Source of the DNA: Candidatus Pullichristensenella stercorigallinarum
GTDB taxonomy: Bacteria > Bacillota > Clostridia > Christensenellales > Aristaeellaceae
DNA: 38,674 bases
Assembly (NCBI GenBank): GCA_018712945.1
Contig: DVFZ01000067.1
Location: 1-38,674, forward strand
Reading direction: 5' to 3'
Below are positions 17,324 through 24,566 of the stretch, piece by piece (position 1 is the stretch's first letter; each line of letters begins with the position of its first letter). The notes under the pieces are model-generated. The model had not been told where the DNA came from, ran no database searches, and saw nothing but the letters and a program-made list of their open reading frames with translations. A program made the translations under genes and the position numbers.

Positions 17324-18541
17324 ATGACCGCAAACAATCTGCAAAGCCGCTACGACGCCTTTCGCGCCCGGGGCCTGCGCCTGGACATGTCGCGCGGCAA
17401 GCCCGAGCCGCGCCAGCTCGATTTGTCTCTGCCCATGCTGCGCATGACCGACGCGGGCTTTATCTGCGAGGACGGCATGGACGCGCGCAACTACGGCGAC
17501 CCCACCGGCATCCCCGAGGCCAAGCGCCTGTTCGGGGCGTTGCTGGGCATGCCGGAAAATCAGGTGATTGTGGGCGGCAATTCCAGCGTCAACCTCATCT
17601 ACGACGCGCTCACGCGCGCCATCCTCCACGGCCCGCTGCCGGGCGATACGCCGTGGAAGGCCGTGCCACGGCTCAAATTCATTTGCCCCGTGCCGGGCTA
17701 CGACTGGCACTTTCACATGCTGGCCATGCTGGGCGTGGAGTGCGTCCCCGTGCCTCTGGTGGAGGGCGGGCCGGACATGGACGCGGTGGAAGCATTGGCG
17801 CGTGACCCGGCTGTGAAGGGCATGATTTGCGTGCCCATGTACGGCAACCCCAGCGGCGATACCTTCAGCGACGAAACCGTGCGCCGCCTGGCCCGCATGG
17901 AAACCGCCGCGCCGGATTTCCGCATCTTCTGGGACAACGCCTACTGCGTCCACCACCTGTACCCAGACCGCCGCGACCATTTGCTCAACATATACGATGC
18001 CTGCCGCGAGGCCGGCACGGAGGACAGGCCGCTTCTGTTTACCTCCACTTCGAAGATTACCTTCGCCGGCGGCGGCGTCAGCGCCATGGCCGCCAGCCCC
18101 CGCAACATCGAGCGGCAGGCGGCGCTGATGCTCTACCAGATGGTCTGCTACGACAAGGTCAACCAGCTCCGCCACGCCCGCTTTTTGCCGGACCTGGCGG
18201 CGGTGGAGCGCCACATGGCCCGCCATGCGGAAATTTTGCGCCCCAAGTTTGAACTGGTGCTGGACGTGCTGGAGCGCGAGTTGACGGGTTACGGGAGCTG
18301 GTCAAAGCCCCTGGGCGGTTATTTCATTTGCTACCGCGCCCCCAAAGGTTGCGCCCGGCGCATTGTGGAGCTGTGCGCGCAGGCAGGCGTGACGCTCACC
18401 CCGGCGGGCGCGCCCTTCCCCGGTGGCAACGACCCCGAGGACAGCGTCATCCGCATCGCGCCCACCTATCCGCCGCTTGAGGAATTGGCTATGGTAATGG
18501 AGCTTTTCCCCGTGGCGGTCAAGCTGGCGGCGGGAATGTAG
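17324..18541 (+). CDS. Type Ic aspartate aminotransferase-like PLP enzyme
   Basis: This is a 405-residue fold type I aminotransferase. It begins near RLDMSRGKPEP (about 19-29); NYGDPTGIPEAKRLF, VGGNSSVNLIYDAL and CPVPGYDWH follow, resembling the group called type Ic aspartate aminotransferases (Pfam Asp_aminotransf). The PLP lysine is in TSTSKITFAGGG (about residue 247), with the cofactor-binding NPSGDTFS and WDNAYCVHHL segments before it. I chose the ATG at 17324, preceded by GGGAGGG at 17310-17316, over the ATG at 17303. It stands alone between inverted copies of one repeat element. The amino donor is likely aspartate or glutamate, but substrate is inferred from family only. Confidence 0.88.
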   Translation: MTANNLQSRYDAFRARGLRLDMSRGKPEPRQLDLSLPMLRMTDAGFICEDGMDARNYGDPTGIPEAKRLFGALLGMPENQVIVGGNSSVNLIYDALTRAILHGPLPGDTPWKAVPRLKFICPVPGYDWHFHMLAMLGVECVPVPLVEGGPDMDAVEALARDPAVKGMICVPMYGNPSGDTFSDETVRRLARMETAAPDFRIFWDNAYCVHHLYPDRRDHLLNIYDACREAGTEDRPLLFTSTSKITFAGGGVSAMAASPRNIERQAALMLYQMVCYDKVNQLRHARFLPDLAAVERHMARHAEILRPKFELVLDVLERELTGYGSWSKPLGGYFICYRAPKGCARRIVELCAQAGVTLTPAGAPFPGGNDPEDSVIRIAPTYPPLEELAMVMELFPVAVKLAAGM

Positions 18542-18830
18542 GCGAGCAGATGGGAGAGTATTTTCCCCGCCGGGTGCCGTGTCTCAAACTTTCAATTTGA
18601 GCCGTGGCAGTTTCGCCTTTGGCGAAACCGCAGAATCCTGTGGAGTCTGCGCCTTTGGCCACCCTCTCCAATTTTTGTTCGCGCCGCTGCGCAAACACAA
18701 GCAAAAACTGTGAGGCGCTTTTGACAATTTGAAAAATCATCAAAAGCGGCCGGCTTGAAACTCCAACGGGTTTCAGCCTTTCGCCGGAAATGATTTTACG
18801 GGCGGTTTTGCCAACCTTTTCTGACAGACT
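18542..18830 (-). repeat. Structured interspersed repeat, copy B (inverted partner at 17091-17294)
   Basis: Read on the minus strand from 18830 this begins CAGTCTGTCAGAAAAGG, matching copy A at most positions over about 40 bases, then shows its own hairpins. These are GGCTGAAAC/GTTTCAAGCC and CGCTTTTGA/TCAAAAGCG (18718-18748). The shared block TTTTTGCTTGTG...GGTGGCC follows (about 18651-18705), then a GTTTCGCC/GGCGAAAC hairpin (18610-18628), and it ends near the aminotransferase stop with a GGGGA/TCTCCC hairpin. It is longer than copy A by an internal segment. Its outer end abuts the terminator hairpin at 18831-18867. Confidence 0.75.
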
Positions 18831-18867
18831 GCGGCGGGAGGCAAACGATCCTCCCGCCGCTCCTTTT
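18831..18867. terminator. Bidirectional terminator hairpin between convergent genes
   Basis: GCGGCGGGAGG (18831-18841) pairs perfectly with CCTCCCGCCGC (18850-18860). On the plus strand TCCTTTT follows. On the minus strand, where the amino-acid transporter genes end, the expected U-tract is replaced by the outer end of repeat copy B. Confidence 0.8.
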
Positions 18868-18874
18868 ATGCCGC

Positions 18875-19657
18875 TCAGCCGTTGGAATAGCGCTCCAGGA
18901 ACTGGCGCGTGCGCTCCTCGCGCGGGTTGCCAATCACTTCTTCGGCCTTGCCATATTCCACAATCACGCCGCCGTCCATAAACAGCACGTTGTCGGCCAC
19001 CTGACGGGCAAACTGCATTTCGTGGGTGACGATGACCATGGTCGTATCGCGGTCGGCGAGGCCGCGGATAACGTTCAATACCTCGCCGGTCAATTCCGGG
19101 TCGAGCGCCGAAGTTGGCTCGTCAAAGCAGAGAATATCAGGCTCCAACATCAACGCCCGGGCGATGGCCACGCGCTGCTGTTGGCCGCCGGAAAGCTGAT
19201 GCGGGTAGTTGTCCGCCTTGGCCGCCAGGCCGACGCTGCTCAACACGGCGCGGCCCTTTTCGCGAATTTCGTCGAGAATGCGCTTTTTGTTGGCCTTATA
19301 GTCGCTCCGCTCCTTGGCGAGCAGTTCTGCCGCCAGCATCACGTTTCCCAGCGCCGTATACTGTGGGAACAGGTTGAACGACTGAAACACCAGCCCGAAG
19401 TGGAGCTGATTGGCGCGTGCCTGCGCGCCTTTGGCACGCGGGGCGGCGGCGTCAAAAACAGTATTGCCGCTTACGCGGATGGTGCCCGTATCCGGCGTTT
19501 CCAGCCCGTTCAGGCAACGCAGAAGCGTGGTCTTGCCGCTGCCGGACGAGCCGATGATGGCCAGCGATTCGCCCTTTTCCAGCGAAAAACTGATATCGCG
19601 GATGACCTCCAGATCGCCAAAGTGCTTGGAAAGCCCGGTTACTTCAAGAATCGCCAT
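18875..19657 (-). CDS. Polar amino-acid ABC transporter ATP-binding protein
   Basis: This 260-residue ATPase is of the GlnQ/HisP/ArtP type and should energise uptake through the permease encoded just upstream. Motifs are Walker A GSSGSGKT (36-43), Q-loop Q92 in VFQSFNLFPQYTALGNV, signature LSGGQQQR (155-162), Walker B ILCFDEP (175-181) and the H-loop THEMQFAR (211-218). It is longer than the usual 240-245 residues because of a charged insertion after the Q-loop region (about 112-138). Eleven bases separate it from the permease gene. It is the last gene of the three-gene importer operon. Confidence 0.95.
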   Translation of the reverse strand: MAILEVTGLSKHFGDLEVIRDISFSLEKGESLAIIGSSGSGKTTLLRCLNGLETPDTGTIRVSGNTVFDAAAPRAKGAQARANQLHFGLVFQSFNLFPQYTALGNVMLAAELLAKERSDYKANKKRILDEIREKGRAVLSSVGLAAKADNYPHQLSGGQQQRVAIARALMLEPDILCFDEPTSALDPELTGEVLNVIRGLADRDTTMVIVTHEMQFARQVADNVLFMDGGVIVEYGKAEEVIGNPREERTRQFLERYSNG

Positions 19658-19668
19658 TGCCCTGTCTC

Positions 19669-20343
19669 CTATGCCTTAAAGTAGTCCATTTTGCGCTCGA
19701 TGCGCCCCAGCGCCAGCGTCACCAGCCCGTTGAACAGCAGGAAGAATGCCGCGGTGGTGAACAACGGCCACAGAAGGCCCTGCCGGGTGTAGTTGTCGGC
19801 CACGAAAAGGATTTCCGTCACGCTGATGATGCGGGAAAGCGAGGTATCCTTCACCAGCGTAATTACTTCGTTGCCCACCGAGGGCGTGACGCGCTTGATG
19901 ACCTGCAAAAGCACCACTTTGAAAAACACCTGCGGCTTGGTCATGCCCAACACTTGTCCAGCCTCATATTGGCCCTTGGGGATGGAGTCGATGCCGCCGC
20001 GGAAGATCTCCGAAAAATAGGCGGCGTAGTTGATGATGAATGTAACCAACGTGGCCGTCAGGCGCGAACGGATGGGCGTCATTCCCATCAGGCCCGGCCC
20101 GTAGAATACGAAAATGAGCTGCAACATCAACGGGGTGCCGCGAATGATCCACACAAACCCGCGCGTGAGCAGGCGGATGGGGCAGAACTTGCGCCCGAAC
20201 ACGCGGAAGCCCAGCCGCGAACGGGAGCCGAACATGATAATCAGGCCCAACGGCAGCGAACCGATCAGCGTGACGGCGAAGATTTGCAGGTTCAGCAAAA
20301 AGCCGTCCAGCAGTTTGCCGAGCACCACGTCAATGGAGGACAT
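19669..20343 (-). CDS. Polar amino-acid ABC transporter permease
   Basis: This 224-residue inner-membrane protein is of the HisM/GlnP family. It has an N-terminal hydrophobic segment (about 15-40), the DUF-free core typical of the group, and the EAA loop near GGIDSIPKGQYEAGQVLGM (about 135-153) that contacts the ATPase. A single permease gene suggests a homodimeric channel. It lies downstream of the binding-protein gene, from which it is separated by 74 bases holding a stable hairpin. Confidence 0.94.
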   Translation of the reverse strand: MSSIDVVLGKLLDGFLLNLQIFAVTLIGSLPLGLIIMFGSRSRLGFRVFGRKFCPIRLLTRGFVWIIRGTPLMLQLIFVFYGPGLMGMTPIRSRLTATLVTFIINYAAYFSEIFRGGIDSIPKGQYEAGQVLGMTKPQVFFKVVLLQVIKRVTPSVGNEVITLVKDTSLSRIISVTEILFVADNYTRQGLLWPLFTTAAFFLLFNGLVTLALGRIERKMDYFKA

Positions 20344-20370
20344 ACGCTTTCTCTCCTTTGTCGGGGATCA

Positions 20371-20396
20371 GGGCCGCCGGCGCTCACCGGCGGCCC
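20371..20396 (-). other. Intercistronic hairpin between binding-protein and permease genes
   Basis: GGGCCGCCGG (20371-20380) pairs perfectly with CCGGCGGCCC (20387-20396). No U-tract follows on the minus strand, so it more likely blocks 3' exonucleases than ends transcription. Such hairpins are known to let the binding protein be made in excess of the membrane subunits. Confidence 0.7.
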
Positions 20397-20417
20397 GAGG
20401 ATGCGATGGGGGAAGGA

Positions 20418-21251
20418 TTAGTCCTGAATCAGCGCGTCGGTGAGGCCGTACTTCTCGGCCAGCTCCGCCACCGTGCCGTCTTCCTTCAGTTTGGCGATGG
20501 ATTCATTGACCATGGCGGTGAAATCGCTGCCCTTGCGGAAGGCGATGCCGTAGAACTGGTCGCCGAAGTTGTTGTCCATGTTGACCACCAGGTCGGCATA
20601 GTCGCTGTCCGGGCGCACCATGCCCAGGGCGCACACGCTGTCCACCAGGGCGATATCCGCCGTGCCGGACTTGACCTCCAGCAGCGCGTTGGCCATGGAG
20701 CCGACCGGGATGTAGGTGCAGTCCGCAAAGTATTCCTGCGCGGAGACGACCACGGTTTCATCGTCCTCAATGGTGCCCTGCAGCTTGCCCTCGCCGGTGG
20801 AACCCTGCTCGGCCACGACCGTGTAGCCGCTCACGTCGGCCATGATTTCCTCCTCGCGGCTGGCCTGCATGACCATCGCCTGCGTGTTGAGCAGGTAGGG
20901 GTCGCTGATGGACATGTTCTCCTCGCGCTCGGGGGTGATGCACATGCCGTTCCAGATGCAGTCGATGCTCTTGGAATTCAACTCAATTTCCTTGGCGTCC
21001 CAGCTGATAACGATGAAGTTCGGCTCGATGCCCAGGTCTGCGCACACGGCCTTGGCAAACTCGGTGTCAAAGCCGACCAGGTCGCCGGTTTCGGGGTCTT
21101 CGTAGTTGATGGGAGCAAACAGCGTGATGCCGATATTCAACGTGCCCTTGCCGAGAATGTATTCGGCGTCGCTTTCTTCCTCCGCGAAGGCGAAGGACGC
21201 CGTCGCCAGAACCATCACAACCGCCAGCAGCATGCAGAGAATCTTCTTCAT
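20418..21251 (-). CDS. Amino-acid ABC transporter substrate-binding protein
   Basis: This is a 277-residue family 3 solute-binding protein. A signal peptide (about 1-23) ends in SFAFA with cleavage expected before EEES. The mature part shows LNIGITLFAPINYED, LVGFDTEFAKAVCADLG and WNGMCITPEREENMSISDPY, typical of polar amino-acid binding proteins. No lipobox cysteine is present at the cleavage site; the only nearby cysteine (C6) is too early. A Gram-positive would normally anchor such a protein by lipid, so this is odd. The start follows AAAGGAG. It heads the importer operon, and the ligand cannot be told. Confidence 0.94.
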   Translation of the reverse strand: MKKILCMLLAVVMVLATASFAFAEEESDAEYILGKGTLNIGITLFAPINYEDPETGDLVGFDTEFAKAVCADLGIEPNFIVISWDAKEIELNSKSIDCIWNGMCITPEREENMSISDPYLLNTQAMVMQASREEEIMADVSGYTVVAEQGSTGEGKLQGTIEDDETVVVSAQEYFADCTYIPVGSMANALLEVKSGTADIALVDSVCALGMVRPDSDYADLVVNMDNNFGDQFYGIAFRKGSDFTAMVNESIAKLKEDGTVAELAEKYGLTDALIQD

Positions 21252-21335
21252 TGTTGAAACGCTCCTTTATTCGAATTGGGAACCCTTCCCTTGTGTTTGC
21301 GTCAGCGCTTTAGCGTGCTAACGTGGTATGGTGGT

Positions 21336-21364
21336 ATCTTAGCACAATGCATCCCAAAATGCAA
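21336..21364 (-). promoter_or_regulatory. Promoter of the amino-acid importer operon
   Basis: On the minus strand TTGCAT (21359-21364), 17 bases and TAAGAT (21336-21341) with a preceding TGC form a good promoter. The -10 box is part of a 7-bp inverted repeat, GTGCTAA at 21315-21321 and TTAGCAC at 21339-21345. This covers the -10 and the start site and could be an operator. Confidence 0.7.
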
Positions 21365-21430
21365 TAGTTTGGAAGTAAGGATTTTGTTAATTTGAAAAAT
21401 GCGCAAGACCGGGCCATGGGGATGAACGAT

Positions 21431-21465
21431 GCAAAAACGCCCACGGCGGGAAAAGCGCCGTGGGC
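21431..21465 (-). terminator. Terminator of the LysR gene
   Basis: On the minus strand GCCCACGGCG pairs with CGCCGTGGGC across seven bases and is followed by GTTTTTGC. It lies 100 bases past the LysR stop. Confidence 0.88.
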
Positions 21466-21564
21466 AGAGGTTTATACAGCGGTTTGAAGGGGTTTTCCAT
21501 GCAAGTGGCCGTGTGAAAGGAAGCATTTCCGTATCGGGCCAACCGGGCGCGCAGTTCGGGCGCG

Positions 21565-22503
21565 TCAGCGGCGATCCCCGCCAAAGGCAATATCGTTGCG
21601 GGCGTCGAACAGTTTGTCGATAAATAAACGGTCATACTCGCTGAGCGTATAGCGGCGCGGATAGATGAGCACATCGCGGTAGCGGCGATTGGCAGAGCAT
21701 TTTTTCTGGATAAGGTTCCACGGCTCGAGGATGCGGCGCGGCTCCGGCGAAGTCCACATATAGGTGGTGGGGATGCGGCTGAGAATCTCGAACTGGTCGG
21801 CGCGCTCATAGATGAGAATGCGGCGGTTTTCACAGTCGCCGGGGCGGTGGGCCGTGCGCGGCAGGGAGGACAGGTGCGGCACGGTCTTGTCGCCATGGGT
21901 CAGTTCAATATAGTCTTCGAGCAAAGCGGGGTCGAGCGGCTCCATATTGGCCAGCGGGTGCGCTCTGGAAAGCAACACTGCGTAATCATATTCCCAAACC
22001 AGCTCAAAGTTCAGCTCCTTTTCGTCCAGGTAATCGAGGAAATGCGCCTCGTGTTGGACGCGGTAGCGGATAATGCCCAGCCGGAAGCGGCCGGAGAGCA
22101 CATTGTTGATCGTCTGCACGGAATTGGTTTCCTTGACGCTCAGGCGCATGTCCATCTGTGGGTCAAGCGCCTCAATAAAGCGCGCAACGCCGTCGGAAAT
22201 GTAGCTGCCGCGCGGCATGGACAGGCTCAGGCGCTGCACATTGCCGGGCTGGTCGTCGCGCAGGGCTTCCATTTGCTCCACCTGCAAAAGCACGCCGCGG
22301 GCCAGCTTGAGGAATTCCTCGCCGCGCCGGGTGGGCACGACGCCGCGCGACGTGCGCTCAAACACCGCAAAGCCCAGGTTTTCTTCCAATTCGCGGATGG
22401 CCTTGCTGAGGTTTGGCTGCGCCATATAGAGATTTTCCGCCGCCTGCGAGATCGAGCCGGTGCGCTCCACTTCAATGGCGTACTTAAACTGGATGATATT
22501 CAT
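21565..22503 (-). CDS. LysR-family transcriptional regulator
   Basis: This is a 312-residue regulator. The N-terminal winged helix (about 1-60) has the standard pattern, with TGSISQAAENLYMAQPNLSKAIRELEENLG as its recognition region. A LysR substrate-binding domain (about 85-300) follows and would bind a small effector. The ATG at 22503 is preceded by GGAGGA. It is transcribed from its own promoter and ends in its own terminator. It lies upstream of the amino-acid importer in the same direction; control of that importer is possible but unproven. Confidence 0.93.
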   Translation of the reverse strand: MNIIQFKYAIEVERTGSISQAAENLYMAQPNLSKAIRELEENLGFAVFERTSRGVVPTRRGEEFLKLARGVLLQVEQMEALRDDQPGNVQRLSLSMPRGSYISDGVARFIEALDPQMDMRLSVKETNSVQTINNVLSGRFRLGIIRYRVQHEAHFLDYLDEKELNFELVWEYDYAVLLSRAHPLANMEPLDPALLEDYIELTHGDKTVPHLSSLPRTAHRPGDCENRRILIYERADQFEILSRIPTTYMWTSPEPRRILEPWNLIQKKCSANRRYRDVLIYPRRYTLSEYDRLFIDKLFDARNDIAFGGDRR

Positions 22504-22526
22504 GGAAGTCCTCCATTCCGCTTTCT

Positions 22527-22555
22527 ATTATACCGCGCCGGGGCCAGGGGGTCAA
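22527..22555 (-). promoter_or_regulatory. Promoter of the LysR gene
   Basis: On the minus strand TTGACC (22550-22555), a 17-base spacer and TATAAT (22527-22532) make a strong promoter. The -35 box begins 2 bases after the upstream terminator's U-tract. Confidence 0.85.
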
Positions 22556-22556
22556 C

Positions 22557-22593
22557 AAAAATCGGACGGGGCGGCGCCTGGCCGCTCCCGTCC
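22557..22593 (-). terminator. Terminator of the first L,D-transpeptidase gene
   Basis: On the minus strand GGACGGG pairs with CCCGTCC, with additional GGC/GCC pairing inside, and ATTTTTGTT follows. It lies about 140 bases past the stop; the bases between hold nothing recognisable. Confidence 0.8.
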
Positions 22594-22731
22594 TGAAGCG
22601 AGTCTGTATAAGTCGAATTGGCAGGAGTTTGCGCCGGCAGGGCGGCGTTGCGTCAGCCAGTGGCAATGCGGTCAGGCGCGAAAGGCCATAAATGCTGCCG
22701 GTGAGCGTCCGTACGGGGAAGCTCTTGGGCG

Positions 22732-24441
22732 CTACTCCTGGACGATCACGGTGGTACCCACCGGGCAGTTATCATAAATCCACTTGGCGTTGCTCACCGT
22801 CAGACGCACGCAACCATGCGATTCAGCGCGGCCCAAGCTCCGCGTCGAGCCGCCGGAGTTTTCGTTGGGCCGGCTGTATGTAACCGAGTGGAACAGTATG
22901 CCACCCTGTATACGCCAAGCGTACTGGGCGTAGCAGTTGAAGTCCTTAAAGTAATACCAGCGGCCGCCCGCGGGACCCGAACCCTGGAAGGTACCTAGAG
23001 GCGTCGGCGTTTTTGGCGCGCCTACGCAACATGTAAACGTGTCTATGCGTTCGCCGTAGCTTTCGCCCGTCCAACGGTACACGTAGACGCGGCGGTCGGA
23101 AATATCCACCACCAATTTGTAGGGGAATACGTATTCCTCGCCCTCAAGGGCGTTGGCGCTGAACAGGAGCGTTTGCGTCGATTCGTCGGCCACGCCGGTC
23201 TGGTCAAGGCCGTTTTTACGCTGGAAGTACTTCAGGGAGTTTTCGGTCAGGTCGCCGAAGGTACCGTCCACGCTGTAAAGGTAATTGAGCTGATGCAAAC
23301 GCCGCTGTACGCGCTCAACCTCGCGGCCCGTATCGCCGTTACGCACGGTTTCACGGTAGACGGTGAAGTTGTCCTCCTTCAGGTATTCCAGCATGCTGTC
23401 GGTGATTTCGCCATCCGGCGCGTAGGGCGTCGGCGCGGGCGTGGGGCTGGCGGTGGGCTCCAGCGTGGCGTCAATTACGCGCGGGTCCTCGCCGGGGGTG
23501 GGGGTTGCGGTCGGCGCGAGGGTGGGGGCGATGGTCGGCTCCGGCGTGGGCGTGGGGTTGGCTTCCAGATAGGCCTGATAGTCCTCATACTGGTAAGTCT
23601 TGAACTCCTGGACGGCGTCCTCAGTGTCATCGCCGTACTTGCCGTCCACAGTGCCCTCCAGGAAGCCCCACTCGGACAGCCGCTGCTGGGCCAGCTCTAT
23701 ATCGCTGCCCTGCGCGCCGTTGGCACGGGGGGACGGGGTGGGCGTGGGCTTGATGGTCAGCTCCGTGCCGCCGCCCAGCAAAAGCTCGCGCGTGGCGGGA
23801 TCGGCCACGCCGGTGGCCTCCAGGCCGTGCATCTGCTGGAACTCGAGAATGGCGGTTTCCGTAGCGGGGCCAAGAATGCCGTCGGCCACGCCGCTTAAGT
23901 AAGCAAGTTCAATCAGCTTGGTCTGTATGCTGAAGATCAGGTTCGATTCGGAAAAGAGCAATTCGCGTGTCTCGGGGTCGGCCACGCCGGTGGCCTCCAA
24001 CCCGTACATCTGCTGGAAGGTGGCGATCGCCGTTTCGGTCGCCTCGCCAAGCACGCCGTCAGGCGTGCCGCTGCTCAGCCCCACGGCAATCAGCCTTTCC
24101 TGAATTTCGGCCACGCCGGTCTGCGCTGTGGAAAGCGCGGCAAGCGTTTCCGCGTCGGCCACGCCGGTTTCCGCCAGGCCGTACATTTGCTGGAAGAGGA
24201 GCACGGCCGTCTCCGTCGCGTCGCCAAAGTGTCCGTCGGCGTTGCCGGTGAGCAGCCCCAGGGAAATTAAAGCCGACTGCAGGTCGGCAACGTCGCTTTC
24301 GCCGTCGCCATCCTCCATGCCATTGTAAAGGGAACCTGCGGAAATCTCCGCCGTGGGTTCGGCGCTCTGGGTTTCCTCAGCAACGGCATAGCTTGCCAAT
24401 AGGCAGAGGATCAGAGCAAAACAGAGAAATCTGCGAAGCAA
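22732..24441 (-). CDS. Secreted L,D-transpeptidase with five peptidoglycan-binding repeats
   Basis: This 569-residue wall enzyme should make 3-3 crosslinks or attach proteins to peptidoglycan. A signal peptide (about 1-21, ending in SYAVA) is followed by three complete PG_binding_1 repeats (about 50-105, 108-164, 168-222) and a shortened fourth (about 246-288). A Thr-Pro-rich linker (about 295-342) and a fifth repeat (about 372-428) come next. The YkuD domain (about 440-569) has the catalytic SHGCVRL with H542 and C544. The start is TTG: an in-frame TGA lies two codons upstream and AAGGGG stands 8 bases before it. A related gene follows upstream at 24567-25982. Confidence 0.94.
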   Translation of the reverse strand: MLRRFLCFALILCLLASYAVAEETQSAEPTAEISAGSLYNGMEDGDGESDVADLQSALISLGLLTGNADGHFGDATETAVLLFQQMYGLAETGVADAETLAALSTAQTGVAEIQERLIAVGLSSGTPDGVLGEATETAIATFQQMYGLEATGVADPETRELLFSESNLIFSIQTKLIELAYLSGVADGILGPATETAILEFQQMHGLEATGVADPATRELLLGGGTELTIKPTPTPSPRANGAQGSDIELAQQRLSEWGFLEGTVDGKYGDDTEDAVQEFKTYQYEDYQAYLEANPTPTPEPTIAPTLAPTATPTPGEDPRVIDATLEPTASPTPAPTPYAPDGEITDSMLEYLKEDNFTVYRETVRNGDTGREVERVQRRLHQLNYLYSVDGTFGDLTENSLKYFQRKNGLDQTGVADESTQTLLFSANALEGEEYVFPYKLVVDISDRRVYVYRWTGESYGERIDTFTCCVGAPKTPTPLGTFQGSGPAGGRWYYFKDFNCYAQYAWRIQGGILFHSVTYSRPNENSGGSTRSLGRAESHGCVRLTVSNAKWIYDNCPVGTTVIVQE

Positions 24442-24475
24442 ATGTCACACCCCTTATGCACTGTTATACATTCCC

Positions 24476-24481
24476 ATTATA
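24476..24481 (-). promoter_or_regulatory. -10 box of the first L,D-transpeptidase gene
   Basis: TATAAT on the minus strand, 34 bases upstream of the TTG start. The -35 position reads TTAAAA (17-base spacer), only a partial match. Confidence 0.55.
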
Positions 24482-24539
24482 GCGAAATATTGTCGCACTT
24501 TTAAGCCTTGCAGGTAAATATAAAATTAAATATGTATGC

Positions 24540-24556
24540 GGGGGAGAGGCTCCCCC
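24540..24556 (-). terminator. Hairpin after the second L,D-transpeptidase gene
   Basis: GGGGGAG pairs with CTCCCCC over a three-base loop, 10 bases past the stop. The following minus-strand bases are AT-rich but not a true U-tract. The hairpin and the adjoining GTCCGCC closely match the inner end of repeat copy A (17272-17294; 3 differences in 24 bases). Confidence 0.55.
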
Positions 24557-24566
24557 GTCCGCCCCG

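Noticed and set aside
18519..18743. Minus-strand frame of 74 codons within repeat copy B
   Set aside because: It lies wholly on a structured repeat with internal hairpins, has no family features, and copy A does not keep the frame.
21310..21345. Possible T-box leader before the amino-acid importer
   Set aside because: The inverted repeat resembles an operator over the -10. No T-box bulge sequence, specifier loop or terminator was found.
22600..22630. Possible degraded end of the repeat family (AGTCTGT...TTGGCAGGA)
   Set aside because: Only a short, gapped match to the outer end of copies A and B; could be chance.
23400..23560. Repetitive GGGCGTGGG-type sequence considered as a tandem repeat
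   Set aside because: It encodes the Thr-Pro linker of the transpeptidase and is explained by low-complexity protein.
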